Assembly (NCBI GenBank): GCA_947311845.1
Contig: CAMZMU010000027.1
Location: forward strand, 77,972,825 to 78,036,824
Source of the DNA: Poa pratensis
Taxonomy: Eukaryota; Streptophyta; Magnoliopsida; Poales; Poaceae
DNA: 64,000 nt
Direction: 5' to 3'
The position numbers were made by a program, and so were the translations under genes. The notes below the pieces were generated by a model. That model was given only the letters and a program-made list of their open reading frames with translations. It was not told the DNA's origin and made no database searches. Positions 34,711 through 45,795 of the stretch are shown piece after piece. Each line of letters starts with the position of its first letter. Position 1 is the first letter of the stretch.

Positions 34711-37700
34711 ATGGTTCTTGATCGAGCTTGGATGTACGGTGGTCGCACGAGTCCTGAATTCTCACAAGGTGTGGTTGAATTCTTGGACAGGGCTTCGCAA
34801 CACATGCTAGAAAGTAATGAACCGAAGATGTTTTGTCCTTGTGTTATCTGTAAGAATGAAGTCTTGTGGCCTAGAAGACAAACGATAGAAGAACACATTA
34901 TTTTGAGGGGATTTATGGAATCGTACACATGTTGGTCAAAACACGGTGAACAACAACCAGCAATCTTTGCCGACAACCGTGATGATTTGAGCAACGATAA
35001 TCATGAAGTCAATGCCAGAGATGGTTTGGGCAACGCTGATGATGATGTGCATCCAGATGAAACCAGAGCCGATGGTCCACAAAAAAACCTAGAACAGATG
35101 ATCAATGATTTGGAGAATAATATGGAAGGTAATGATGAGATAAAGAATTTCCTCTGTCAGTCGGCGGACTCGAAGAAACCTCTGTATCCGGAATGCAAGC
35201 TCAGCAAGTTGGATGCGACACTAGAATTGTTGAAATACAAGGCAGAGAGTAGTACATCCGATGTGAGCTTCACAAAGCTGTTAAAACTTGTCGCATTATT
35301 ACTTCCACCTGGAAATGACTTGCCAGCGAACACTTACCATGCCAAGAGGGTGATCTGCCCCATTCCAGCCGAGTACGTGAAGATACACGCTTGTAAGAAT
35401 GATTGTATTCTCTACCGAGGGGAAAATGAAAATATGCGGCGTTGTCCCATATGTAACTTTCCTCGTTACAAACGCAACCTAGCAAAAGACAGAGACAAGG
35501 GCGAGGATGAGGTCACAACGGGAGTCCCTTACAAGGTTGTGTGGTATTTGCCAATAATACCCAGATTGAAGCGTATGTATGCAGACCCAAAGCAGTCAGA
35601 GCTGATGCGTTGGCATGCCGATAAAAGGAAAAAAGATGGACTGCTCAGACACCCGGCTGATGGACCACAGTGGAGGCTTATCGATTATGAGTTCCCAGAC
35701 TTTGGCAGGGACCCCAGAAATGTAAGGTTTGCACTAAGTACAGATGGAATGAGCAGCAGACATAGCACTTGGCCAGTTCTTTTAGCAATGTATAACCTTC
35801 CTCCTTGGTTGTGCATGAAGAAGAGGTATATCATGATGTCGATGCTTATTCAAGGACCAAAACAACCTGGGAATGACATTGATGTTTACTTGAGTTTACT
35901 TGTCGAAGAACTACAAGTACTGTGGGATGGGGTAAGAATGTATGATGCGTTCAAGAGAGAACAGTTTGATCTCAGAGCAATGTTGTTTCTGACCATTCAA
36001 GATTATCCTGCACTTGCGAACTTGTCAGGGCAGAGTTTGAAGGGATCCTTTGCATGTGTCACTTGCAAAGAGAGAACAAAAAGTCTTTGGCTGCCGAATT
36101 CAAGGAAGACAGTGTACATGCGGCACCGAAGGTTTTTGGCAAAGAATCACCCGTATCGTAGATTGAAGGCCCCGTTCGATAATACGATTGAGACCGATGA
36201 CACGCCAGAACCATTTTCAGGAGCGGATGTCGATGACCAGACGAAGGATGTACACACTATTTTTGGTAAGGGGAAGAAACCCCAGTCTCGTGAGAAGGCA
36301 GTGTGGAAGAAAAGATCGGTTTTCTGGGCATTGAAGTATTGGGCATATCTGGACGTTCAACATTGCATCGATGTCATGCATGTCGAGAAAAACGTAACTG
36401 AAAGCGTTCTTGGATGTGTAATGAATAACAAGGATAAAACGAAGGATGGTATGAATTCACGGCTGGATATTCTTGCATTGAAATATAAAAGGAAAAAGTT
36501 GAAGCCACAAGAGAAGCCTAATGGGCAGTGGTACCTCCCACCTGCTTGCTACCAGTTATCGAAGGAAGAGTTGAAGGAGTTCTTGCAATTCTTGTATGAT
36601 ATGAAAGTTCCGTCAGCATACTGCGCAAACATCAGGACTCTGGTGTCGTTTGAAGAAAAGAAACTGATGGGGATGAAGTCACATGACTGCCATGTGATGA
36701 TGACACAGATGCTCCCTGTGGCAATTAGAAATATGTTGCCTAAACCCGTTCGAGAGGCTCTCATGAGGTTATGTGATTTTTTCAACGCTATATACCAGAA
36801 GGTAATAGATCCATTCAAATTAGACAGATTGCAAGAAGATGTTGTGAAGACTATCTGCCAGCTGGAGATGTTCTTCCCCCCTTCGTTTTTCGACGTAATG
36901 GTCCATCTAATTGTACACATTGTTTATGAGATAAAGCAATGTGGTCCAGTGTATCTGCGCACTATGTATCCGTTCGAGCGCTTCATGGGTATACTCAAGC
37001 ACTACGTCCGTAACAGGTATCGGCCAGAGGCAAGTATCGTTGAAGGATATCTTTCGGAGGAGGTGGTTGAGTATTTCATCAGCTACATGGATGGCCACCG
37101 ACCTATCGGGGTGCCTCTGTCCAGGCATGAGGGGAGGCTAGATGGAAAAGGGTTAATGAAAGATAAATCATGTTGGCCAGAGTGTGAATTATTTGAGAAA
37201 GCACATTTGTACGTATTGCAGCACCTTGCAGTCGTTACACCATATGTGGATGCTCACAAGGATCTACTTAGAATTGAGCTAGGAGGCCGAGGCTTGACAG
37301 AGAATCAGAAGGAAGCACAAGTCTTGAAACTGCACAGCCAGAGATTCGCTGATTGGCTGATGACGAATTGTGTCGGAGATGATGACGAGACTTTAAAAAG
37401 TTTGGCAAGAAAGCCAAACTTTACGGTTCATAAATGGGAAGCATATGACCTGAATGGCTACACCTTTTATACAAAGAATAGAGACAACAAGACCATGTAT
37501 CAGAATAGCTCTATTAAAGTGGAAGCGGTAGATCCGAATGGGAGGAAGGATTGGTACTATGGAGTAATTGAGGAGATTTGGGAGCTGGAGTACGATACAT
37601 TACTCACGGTTCCATTGTTTAAATGCAAATGGGTCAAACTGGGTCATGCGAAAGTTGACCAGTACGGCACTACATATGTCAATCTCAACGAATTGGGATA

Positions 37701-38004
37701 CAAAGATGAACCTTTCGTTTTAGCTACCCAAGCCACCCAGATCTTCTATGTCAAAGACCTACTACATAAAAATTGCCATGTTGTGATGAATGGGAAAAGG
37801 AAGATCGTTGGGGTGGATGACGTTACTGATGAAGAAGAGTACAACCAGTATGAAGACTTGCCAGCAACTGGAGAACGCATACAGATCAATGACCGACAGG
37901 CTCCTGGAGATGGCTTTTACGCAAGAGATGATCACTCCGATGGGGCAATTTACAAAGGAAATATTCAGGTTGATCCAGTTTTACTAGAGGAGGACGAAGA
38001 ATGA
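34711..38004 (+). CDS. CACTA-3 TNP2-type transposase, 1097 residues, uninterrupted
   Basis: This is the DDE-type transposase that excises and inserts CACTA elements in the nucleus. The start MVLDRAWMYGG matches the N-terminal consensus of the family and directly follows a splice-acceptor-like TTTTACTAG, so an upstream non-coding exon is likely. Regions in order: transposase-associated domain (residues about 1-75, Cys-rich CPCVICKN), Cys patch CPIPAEYVKIHACKNDC and CPICNFPRYK (about 215-250), tnp2 core (about 270-480, including PPWLCMKKRYIMMSMLIQGP), DUF4218 (about 650-770, FPPSFFDVMVHLIVHIV and YPFERFMGILK), and DUF4216 (about 940-1015, WYYGVIEEIWELEY and PFVLATQATQIFYVKD), with an acidic tail. 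The frame has no stop or frameshift over 3.3 kb. Length is normal for TNP2. It could be functional. Confidence 0.9.
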   Translation: MVLDRAWMYGGRTSPEFSQGVVEFLDRASQHMLESNEPKMFCPCVICKNEVLWPRRQTIEEHIILRGFMESYTCWSKHGEQQPAIFADNRDDLSNDNHEVNARDGLGNADDDVHPDETRADGPQKNLEQMINDLENNMEGNDEIKNFLCQSADSKKPLYPECKLSKLDATLELLKYKAESSTSDVSFTKLLKLVALLLPPGNDLPANTYHAKRVICPIPAEYVKIHACKNDCILYRGENENMRRCPICNFPRYKRNLAKDRDKGEDEVTTGVPYKVVWYLPIIPRLKRMYADPKQSELMRWHADKRKKDGLLRHPADGPQWRLIDYEFPDFGRDPRNVRFALSTDGMSSRHSTWPVLLAMYNLPPWLCMKKRYIMMSMLIQGPKQPGNDIDVYLSLLVEELQVLWDGVRMYDAFKREQFDLRAMLFLTIQDYPALANLSGQSLKGSFACVTCKERTKSLWLPNSRKTVYMRHRRFLAKNHPYRRLKAPFDNTIETDDTPEPFSGADVDDQTKDVHTIFGKGKKPQSREKAVWKKRSVFWALKYWAYLDVQHCIDVMHVEKNVTESVLGCVMNNKDKTKDGMNSRLDILALKYKRKKLKPQEKPNGQWYLPPACYQLSKEELKEFLQFLYDMKVPSAYCANIRTLVSFEEKKLMGMKSHDCHVMMTQMLPVAIRNMLPKPVREALMRLCDFFNAIYQKVIDPFKLDRLQEDVVKTICQLEMFFPPSFFDVMVHLIVHIVYEIKQCGPVYLRTMYPFERFMGILKHYVRNRYRPEASIVEGYLSEEVVEYFISYMDGHRPIGVPLSRHEGRLDGKGLMKDKSCWPECELFEKAHLYVLQHLAVVTPYVDAHKDLLRIELGGRGLTENQKEAQVLKLHSQRFADWLMTNCVGDDDETLKSLARKPNFTVHKWEAYDLNGYTFYTKNRDNKTMYQNSSIKVEAVDPNGRKDWYYGVIEEIWELEYDTLLTVPLFKCKWVKLGHAKVDQYGTTYVNLNELGYKDEPFVLATQATQIFYVKDLLHKNCHVVMNGKRKIVGVDDVTDEEEYNQYEDLPATGERIQINDRQAPGDGFYARDDHSDGAIYKGNIQVDPVLLEEDEE

Positions 38005-38296
38005 GCAAATTAATTTGTACCCTAAAGTGATAATTGTATTTCTTAATTGGCAAAGTAATGTGCTGTTGTTATTTCTTAATTTTCAACCGTAAACGCTACG
38101 TTTATTCAAATTCCGAAATATAATTTATTTATACCACATCGGCAACGGTTTTTTTGAATGCACCGTTGCCGATGTGACATAAACCCTACTTCCAGACTTA
38201 AACTTTGGGGACCAACCTACCACCCCTCGCATTTCCCCCCGCTCACCGTCTTCAACACCACCCCCGGCGGCGTACTCACGCTCAGCTGAGTTCATT

Positions 38297-41200
38297 ATGC
38301 GGACTACTCGGGCCGCCCTTGCGGCGCAGGCGGCTTCCCTGGCCGTCCCCCCACCCACGGTCTCAGCTGAGTTAGTTATGCGGACTACTCGGGCCGCCCT
38401 TGCGGCGCAGACGGCTTCCCTGGCCGTCCCCCAACCCACGCCGCGGGGCAGCTCCAGGCTACGACGGCGTCGCGCCGACGCCGTGGTCAGCGAAGACGCC
38501 CAGAGGGTGGGCTCTATGCCCCCCTCAGGCGACAACCGCGGCCGCCGTCTCCACTGATTTGGCTCCCGGAGATGCTGCCGCCACAGATCTGGCCGCCGTC
38601 TCCACTGATTTGGCTCCCGGAGCTGCTGCCGCCACAGATTTGCCCGCAATAGAGGAAGGGGCAGACAGCGGCGACCTCATACATGCCGGAGACACACTTG
38701 GGACAGGTTAGTTGTGCTGATTAACTGTATTACACACTGTAAAGTCGGACCTTTTAGTTTTAATTAGATCCACCTTCTATTATTCACCTGTTATTCAGAG
38801 CTGTCGTCTGGTGATGAAGGGTCCTCGAGCTCATCCTCGCAGCAGGATCAGTTTATCATGAAACAAAGGGGTCGAGGAATTAGAAAACCAACCCTAAAGC
38901 CAAGAGGAACATTTACAGTGGAGATGATTGACAAGAAAACTGGTGCCCCGTTGAAACCAGTCAAGGCACATAGGAAATTTAAGACATTGTGTGGGTGTGT
39001 AGTCAGGGAAAAGGTCCCCATTACGGTTGACGACTGGAGTCAAGTCACTCCAGAAGAAAAGACTTTCATCGTCAACGCCATAATGAGCCAGTTCCAGCTC
39101 GCAAATGAGGAATGGAAGCCTGCAGTTCAAGCTGCTGCTCTTTCTAAAGCAAAGGATTCGTTCCGTAACTTCAGGCACCGTCTGTACTCCAAATTCCAGA
39201 AGAAAAATCGGGATGCTACACTTGTATACCCCTTCATTAAACCTGACGACTGGAAGGAGTTCAAGAAGTATAGGAGGACGGAGGAGTTCCTAACAAAGAG
39301 TAAAGCCGGCAGCGCCCTCATCAGTAAAAACAAGCATCCCCACAATATGGGGGTTCTTGGATATGCTGGTTCGAAGCCCATATGGAGAAAACAGGATGAA
39401 GAAGCAGTTGCTTCGGGGGCACGGTTCCTTACTCTGATCTTGAAGGTGAACGGGCACGAGACTTCTTGAGGGCGAGGTCTAAAACAAACGAAGTTGGTGA
39501 ACTTGTTATAACTCACCCCGAGACCCAAAAGTTACATAAAACAATGGTAATAACCATATATAACCTAAGTTGTTTCCTCCTTAACTGACACAATATTTCC
39601 TTGTGTACTGAATTCAGTGTACTACTTGTCTTATCTCCAGCTGGAGCTGAAAAATAAAAAGGACAGCGGAGAGATTCTGGCACGAGGGAAAGATGACATT
39701 CTCTCAAAAGCTTTGGCTACGCCTGAGCCCTCTGGTCGGTCTCGGACGTACGGCACCCATGTTGGCCACAAGAAGGCTTTCGCGATAGACCAGGCTGAAA
39801 GGCAGGCAATGAAAAAGGCCAGACATGACGCTCAAATGAAAGCACTAGAGACAAATATTACGGCCAATATCGTTAAGCATCTTCGAGACGGTCACCTTGA
39901 TCCCGGTAGGGGGGAGTGCCCTGCAGCCAGGAGTAGTTGTGGATCATTGTCGGTTGATGGTCTTGTAGACACCGGCAAATATGCTGTGGACGACATCACG
40001 AGCCCGGTGAGATGCAAACTACATGTGCCTGTAACCGTGATGACGCATCATCCCCTGGTGGCAGCACTAGGTATGGTTCAGCCACCTACCGATGTGGTAC
40101 CTCAAGTGGATGGTGTGCCCTTAAAGCCAGGTTTTGCAATGTGCTTTGTGGACAAGGTCATGCCTGGCTTCGAAGGCATCTTGCTATTTAACACCTGCGT
40201 CGATGCAGACGTACAAAGCTTGGGCCAGGCTAAGCTGAGATACGTACAGTGGCCCAAGAAGGAGATTTCTCTTCTCAGTGCCCTGCCATCCACCTCAACA
40301 GCTTCTCGACAGATGGCGTCGTCTGAAGGCCTCCGTTCAGCACAGCTCCTCCTTGATATTGCGGCCAAACAGCCTTCCAGAGAACAAGCAGTTGAAGATA
40401 CAACGGTTGCACAGAGTTGTGAAGCCACACCAACACCGCCTGTCGATGGTAACTCACCTACTGCCCTTGTGGTGAACAACACCACCAACTTGGTTGAAGC
40501 TACACCAACACCGCCTACGCCTCCGCCTCAGCCACAGCAGGCTTATCTGCCGCCTCCGCCTCAGTCACAGGAGGCTCAACTGCCGTCCCTGCCTCCTCAG
40601 CCACAGCAGGCTCATCTGCCGCCTCCGCCCCAACTTGTTCGGACACGTAGAGGCACCACACCCGTCCGGGCGAAGGACCATGCCAAGATGGCCCCGATAA
40701 ATAGAACCCCGATGAAGCCCAAGCCCAAGCCCAAGACCATTAAAAATAAAAAAAATACTGCACCGATTGACAGCGACCAATACCTAGATGACGAAGAATT
40801 TAATAAGAAATACAATGCAGAGGTGCAAAGTGGCCCCAAATACGTGCGTGGACAGCCATTGTTGACTAGAGATGGATTACAAAGATCAGGCTTGGCTTGC
40901 CAGCAGCTTCATGAAAAGTACCTCCTATGTTGTGAAGAGAATAAGGAGATGACCTTCAGTGTCAGGAAAGAGGATTTTTACGGCGTCGAAGGTGACGTTC
41001 GTTATAACTGGGAGTTTTCAGAGATGTTCCAAGTTTTCAACCTGAATACTGTTGATGGCACGTTCATGCGTTTGTTCACATTGTATGTGCCTTACAAATA
41101 CTTTTCACATTTTAATAGCTTTCTTCTGTTCAGTACATGCTAACTATTCTCTTTCTTGTACTTAGGAGCCAGGTATTCGAGTGCAACCGCAGGAAAGAAC

Positions 41201-42107
41201 CGGTAGGTTTCCTTGATCCGGCTCTTATCAATTACACGAACATCTGCAGCAATGGATACGACGATATTCAACTATGCTGTGAAAGCGTTGACTCATTATC
41301 AAGACAAAGAGTTGATCCTGCTTCCTTACAATCAGGCGTAAGTTTGTTATCAAAAATTATCTGTACATCCTGCTTCCTTACCATCAGGCGTAAGTTTGTT
41401 ATTTTCCTTTGCAGTTCTCACTGGTTCTTAGCTGTCATCATTCCTAAACAGAACAAGGTATTGTATATAGATTCCCTACTTGGAAGTATAAATTATACAC
41501 CCTTGGAGGAATTCTTGAACAGGTATTACATCGTTCCCTAGTTTACTTTATGATTTAACTTTCACGTGTTGTTTTCTCAATCCGCCAACTCATTACTTTT
41601 GTAGTGTGTTCGAAAAGTACTTGACGATAATCAAGAGACCGTTGGCCAAGAGAGGAGAACAGGAGGCCATATTGAGTCACGTACAAGTTAACCCGGTAAC
41701 AGTTGCTACTTTATTCCTAGTTTTCACAAATACCTGCTAGCAAACCAAACTAAGTGAGCGATTTTGTCACCAACATTACAGTGCCCTCAGCAACCACCTG
41801 GTACAAATCTTTGTGGGTATTATGTGTGCAATGCAATATTGAAAGTCGTTCCCACCTCGAGAAGTCTGCCAAGCCTCGATTCGGTTAGTAATCCACGACA
41901 TCATCAACAATTCATGTTTCCTAACAATATTTGCAGACATACATGACGAAAGATACCTAACTAAGAATCTGCCTGCAGCTTATAGGTGGAATGGGACGTG
42001 CACCTTTGAAGAAGGATGTTCTTACGATGGTGAGAGGCAAGTTTGCTGCGTTCGTCCTTAAACACATCGTAAGCAAGGAGGGAAAACTACACGACCCTAA
42101 TCCATGA
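38297..42107 (+). pseudogene. CACTA-3 second gene: DNA-binding-like region plus Ulp1-type protease
   Basis: A multi-exon gene. Exon 1 (to about 38707) is Ala/Thr-rich with internal duplications (MRTTRAALAAQ twice; an ALA-PRO-GLY unit twice). After an intron, 38800-39540 holds the Ptta-like region (KTLCGCVVREKVPITVDDW, FRNFRHRLYSKF). A one-base shift in a G run near 39415 breaks the frame. The exon from about 39645 has KYAVDDITS and PGFAMCFVDKVMPGFEGILL (DUF8039-like, from memory) and then a Pro/Gln-rich stretch. The protease exons follow: HWFLAVIIPKQNKVLYIDS with the catalytic His and Asp (41415-41475), QQPPGTNLCGYYVCNAI with the Gln and Cys (41785-41840), and the C-terminus to TGA at 42105-42107. 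Apart from the shift it looks nearly complete. Confidence 0.75.
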
Positions 42108-42129
42108 TCATGAGATCCTATTCGGCATT

Positions 42130-42688
42130 TGTTCACCTGTCCATACCGGCATTCTCGCTGGTGAGACTATAGATTTTTCCAAAACAATTGTTGTCACCAT
42201 TGTGGTGTAACTTCTTTAAATTGTGTCCACTTTTTTCCGAACAATGGCTGAAAACTTTGTATTTGTAGCAATAGCAATAGCTGTGAACTTGTATTCCAAC
42301 ATTTGCTGTAAACTTTGTGTTCATATGATTGTTGTAAACTTGTATTGCTGAATGTCTGCTAAATAATTGCTGTAGCACGGGCGTGCAAGCGCAGCTAATT
42401 ACTATTAGCTTGCAATTAGACATAGGAAACGGGCAAACAGAAATAGCCGTTGCCGACATGATACCACACTGGTAACGGAGGACAAAACCCTCCGTTGCCG
42501 AAATGGTCACACATTGGTAACGGAGAGCCGGAGGCTCCGATGCCGAAATTTTCTCACATCGGAAACGGTGTTCTGCCACCGTTACCGATGAGGGCCCCCA
42601 CATCAGTATCGGAAGCGGGGACACGGACCCTTTCTCCGTTGCCGAAGGGGTTTTTGGCCCGTTTCCGATGTGTCGTTCTGTACTAGTG
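42130..42688. repeat. Right subterminal region of CACTA-3
   Basis: About 300 bp of A/T-rich sequence with repeated TGCTGTAAACTT phrases is followed at 42430-42670 by inverted copies of GGAAACGG, GGTAACGG and CGTTGCCGA motifs, matching those at the left end. A minus-strand frame through here (to 42133) is only a run-on of the gypsy polyprotein into the transposon. Confidence 0.7.
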
Positions 42689-42691
42689 CCT

Positions 42692-42879
42692 ATTGCCTTT
42701 CTTCTATCATCGTGGAAACGCCGTAGTGGCTGCTTCACAGGTTTAGCCACAGGGTTCACTTTGAGGCTACGTTCTGCTAATTCTCTTGGTACCCCTGGCA
42801 TATCTGACGGTTTCCATGCGAAGATGTCCTTATTTTCCTGAAGGAAAGCGACGAGAGCCTTCTCCTGCTCTTCTTCCAT
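42692..42879 (-). pseudogene. N-terminal part of the gypsy reverse transcriptase
   Basis: The minus-strand frame from 42879 reads MEEEQEKALVAFLQENKDIF, then AWKPSDMPG and VKQPLRRFHDDRRKAIG, the usual lead-in to the RT fingers. It is cut at 42689 by CACTA-3. The remainder of the domain resumes at 34113. Removing CACTA-3 and one copy of CCT restores continuity across the junction. Confidence 0.88.
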
Positions 42880-43568
42880 GTGTGCTCCAATGTTGGTTTG
42901 CTTGGATGAGTCGCCAGGAACAAGATTTATCTGTTTGGTGTCCTAGGCCGCTTTGAATTTCATTGGTGGCTCGGCAGACGGCGTGGTAACTACGCTCATG
43001 TCATTTGGATCCACCTGCGACTTATAACCTTTTAGCTGTTCCGCGGCACAGGCAGATTCTGCGAAGGCCGCATCTCCTTCTTCACATTCTATCGCTTTTT
43101 CTCTATCTCCGTACACTGTGATGACCCTTTTGGTCCTGGTATCTTCAACTGTAGGTACACGTAGCATGGCCTGGCCATAAACTTAGCAAAAGCTCTTCTT
43201 CCAAACAAGGCGTGATATGGGCTTTGGAATTTTACCACTTCGAAACATAGGAACTCGCTTCTGAAGTTCTCTTCTGTCCCAAAAGTTACCCCTAGGGTTA
43301 TCTTCCCCGCCGGCTGTGCGGACCTTCCTGGGACAATGCCGTGAAACACGGTTGACATGGGCTGCAAGTTGGAATCCTTGAGTCCTGGACGCTGGAACGT
43401 ATCGTAGTACAAGAAATTAATGCTGCTTCCTCCGTCCATAAGCACTTTGGTCAGTTTGTATCCTGCTACGTATGGTGCCACAACCAGCGCCAACTTGCCA
43501 GGTTCCCGTACTTGTGGCGGTGATCGTCGCGACTCCAAGTTACTGTGTGCTCGGACCACCTTAGCCAA
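42880..43568 (-). pseudogene. Gypsy aspartic protease region
   Basis: The frame 43568-43089 contains ALVVAPYVAGYKLTKVLMDG followed by GSSINFLY. The active site here is D-G-G-S instead of the usual D-T/S-G. Conserved hydrophobic strands and YHALFGRRAF follow. A frame change near 43150 leads to the linker toward RT, and a stop lies between 42943 and 42880. The protease would cut the polyprotein in virus-like particles. Confidence 0.8.
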
Positions 43569-45537
43569 TTGGGCGTTGCTGGTATCACGGTGTTCACCTG
43601 TTGACTCCTGCGACTCAATTTCTCTTCCCTTTTGGAGGTGTCGATAACTATTGTGTGATACTGCCCCGTTTGCCTGGGGTTGCTCGTGTTGTGCTGCCCA
43701 ACCTTTGCGTCATGAGCCGTACCAGGGTTTCCTTCATGGGAATTTCCCCTGCTATGCTGGCTTTCTTCTTTCCACTTCTTGTAATAGCTACATTGCGCCT
43801 TGGTATGGTCCGCTGGCCGTCCATCACCTGTTGCATAAAGGTCGCACGGTCGATTAAAAATTTCTTCCATATTGATTGGACGGGAGCCGTATCCTCGACC
43901 CCTTCCCCGCTGGCTTCTGAATCCTCCACGCGTATTGGCGACGAGCCCTAAGTGACCATCTTCGTTTTTGCGTTTGTTTTGATTCGCGTTGTTGTGGCTT
44001 GTTTGCTGCTGCTGGGGCTTGTTGGAGTTTCTCTTTCCTTTTGGCAGCAACCTCCTCTTCTTCTCTGTCTGACGCGTCTCTGGTTTTATCCGAGCCGGCA
44101 TATTTGTTAGCCGCAGCCATTACCTCGCTGAGGCTCTTGACTTTATCTTTCATGCGACCCAGCTTATGAATCAGTGTCTCAAACTTGCAGTTTTTCTCCA
44201 TTACCAGGACGGCTGAGCTTGGTGGTATATTATCTGAGGAGTGTATTATTTTTGCCACCCTTTTCATCCAATGGCGACTTGACTCGCCTTCCTTCTGGAC
44301 ACAACGCTCGAGATCTTCTATATTGTAGAGTCGTTTGCAAGTTCCTTAGAAGTTCTTAACGAAAGCATCCTTCAGTTCCTCCCAAGTATTTATAGAGTTG
44401 GGAGGTAAATTTTGCAGCCATATGTGCGCTGCACCTTCTAGCATCATGTTGTGGTACCTTGCACATATTTCCTCCGAGGCATTCAAAATGCTCATCCCCA
44501 TCTCGTAATTGTTCAGCTAGGTGGTTGGATCCATGCTGGCGTTGTAGTTCGCCACCTTGCGTGGCCCTTTGAAATCTTCAGGAAAAGGTTCCAACCTGAT
44601 CCTTTCAGTAAAACATGCTGGGCCCTTGAGCCGCGAGGACAGGGTTGCGGATGTGCCCGTTGGATTGTTGACTTATGCGGGCCGCGTCTGCATCACTGGC
44701 ATATTCGCCTGCACTTCTGCGACTTGCTCCTGCTGCCTCTGTGCGATTCCTGATATGTTCTCCGGTGGCCTGCTTTGGACGCTTCCTTCTGCTGCAATCC
44801 TGTGATTGGCTGGTACGAGAGGCAGCTGTCCTCCGGCTTCTGCCTATTGGCTTGTTGCATGACTGCTGTACTTAGCATTTGAATCACGCGCCGTGCCTCA
44901 GCATTGACCGGGTCATCGCCTGTTGGTACCATCTGAGTCAAGATATTAGCCGCAGCATACATATTATCGACCGGGTTTTGGTAATGGCCCTGCGGGGTGT
45001 GAAACCTCCTTGGTTGTTGCTGGGTCTCTTGATTCGTTGGTCCCCATCCTTCCGCAACTGTCTGGATTCTCGCTCCCGCGGCTGGAGTAAGCGGGATTTC
45101 CACTATTGGTTGAGTCGCGCGCAGTCGTGTTTGCGAGTCAACCTGTCGTTGAGTCGCAGCCATCGCGGCTACTCTTTGCTGCTCCTGTTGGATTCCTTGG
45201 TTTATCTGATCAAGCCTGCGGCGCTCTTCTTCCATCCTTCGAACCTCATACAGGAGCTCGGCCCTGGCGGCCTCAATTTCTGTTGCCCGGAGGGCGGCGT
45301 TTGTGGCTGACACAGGGACAAGAACTCGGTTGCTTGGGGGTGCCGATGCTTCGGCTTCTCCAGCAGTTCCTGATGCACCTGCTCCTCCGGTCGTGTAAAC
45401 CGCGACTTGCGCCGTCTCTCGATCTAGTGATAATGCGATTTCTGGTGGGCGACCCCAGCAACTTTCTTCAAAGGCAGGTACAATGGACCCAAATTCTTGC
45501 GAGTCCATGCTTTCCATGGATTCCTCCCCATCATCGC
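43569..45537 (-). pseudogene. Gypsy gag region, degenerate
   Basis: The minus-strand frame from 45517 starts MESMDSQEFGSIV and has a coiled-coil-like stretch rich in Arg/Glu/Gln. It then enters a retrotransposon-gag domain (about 44690-44270) with MMLEGAAHIWLQNLP and WEELKDAFVKNF. Two in-frame stops (TAG near 44520 and TAA near 44350) and frame changes near 44760 and 43860 break it. The C-terminal part is basic and Gln/Asn-rich, with weak zinc-knuckle-like Cys and His residues (about 43830-43790). Gag would form the particle around the element's RNA. Confidence 0.8.
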
Positions 45538-45795
45538 GACTTCTTCTACTGAGTCGCCTTCTTGGACCGAGCTAATGGACCTGCCACCGATGAAGCCAAC
45601 GAAGATGTTGATGGATCCAAACGGGATGACGTGGCCGGTCTCTAAGTAATCTGCTTCTGGCCCCAGCTTGAATCGTCAATGAGAGGTGTGCCATTGACCG
45701 TGATGATACGGCCAACAACAAGATCTTCAGCTCCCTTCATGGATCCTGCGCGGAACGTGACGCTCTTGACCGCAGGCCCCACGGTGGGCGCCAAC

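Larger units (their letters stand above)
34114..42688 (+). mobile_element. CACTA-3, an 8.6-kb CACTA transposon with an open transposase frame
   Basis: The left end CACTAGTACAGAACGACA (34114) and the right end TGTCGTTCTGTACTAGTG (ending 42688) are perfect 18-bp inverted repeats. Both are flanked by the exact target duplication CCT (34111-34113 and 42689-42691). It sits inside the gypsy reverse transcriptase. Subterminal CGGCAACGG-type motifs lie at 34240-34350 and 38130-38175 and as pairs at 42430-42670. Genes are on the plus strand: an uninterrupted TNP2 transposase (34711-38004) and a second gene with an Ulp1 domain (about 38297-42107). Its TIR differs from those of CACTA-1 and CACTA-2, so it belongs to another family. 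Confidence 0.95.

Noticed and set aside
42133..42879. A 248-residue minus-strand protein
   Set aside because: It is a chimera: the true gypsy RT start runs across the CACTA-3 border at 42688 into the transposon's terminal repeats.
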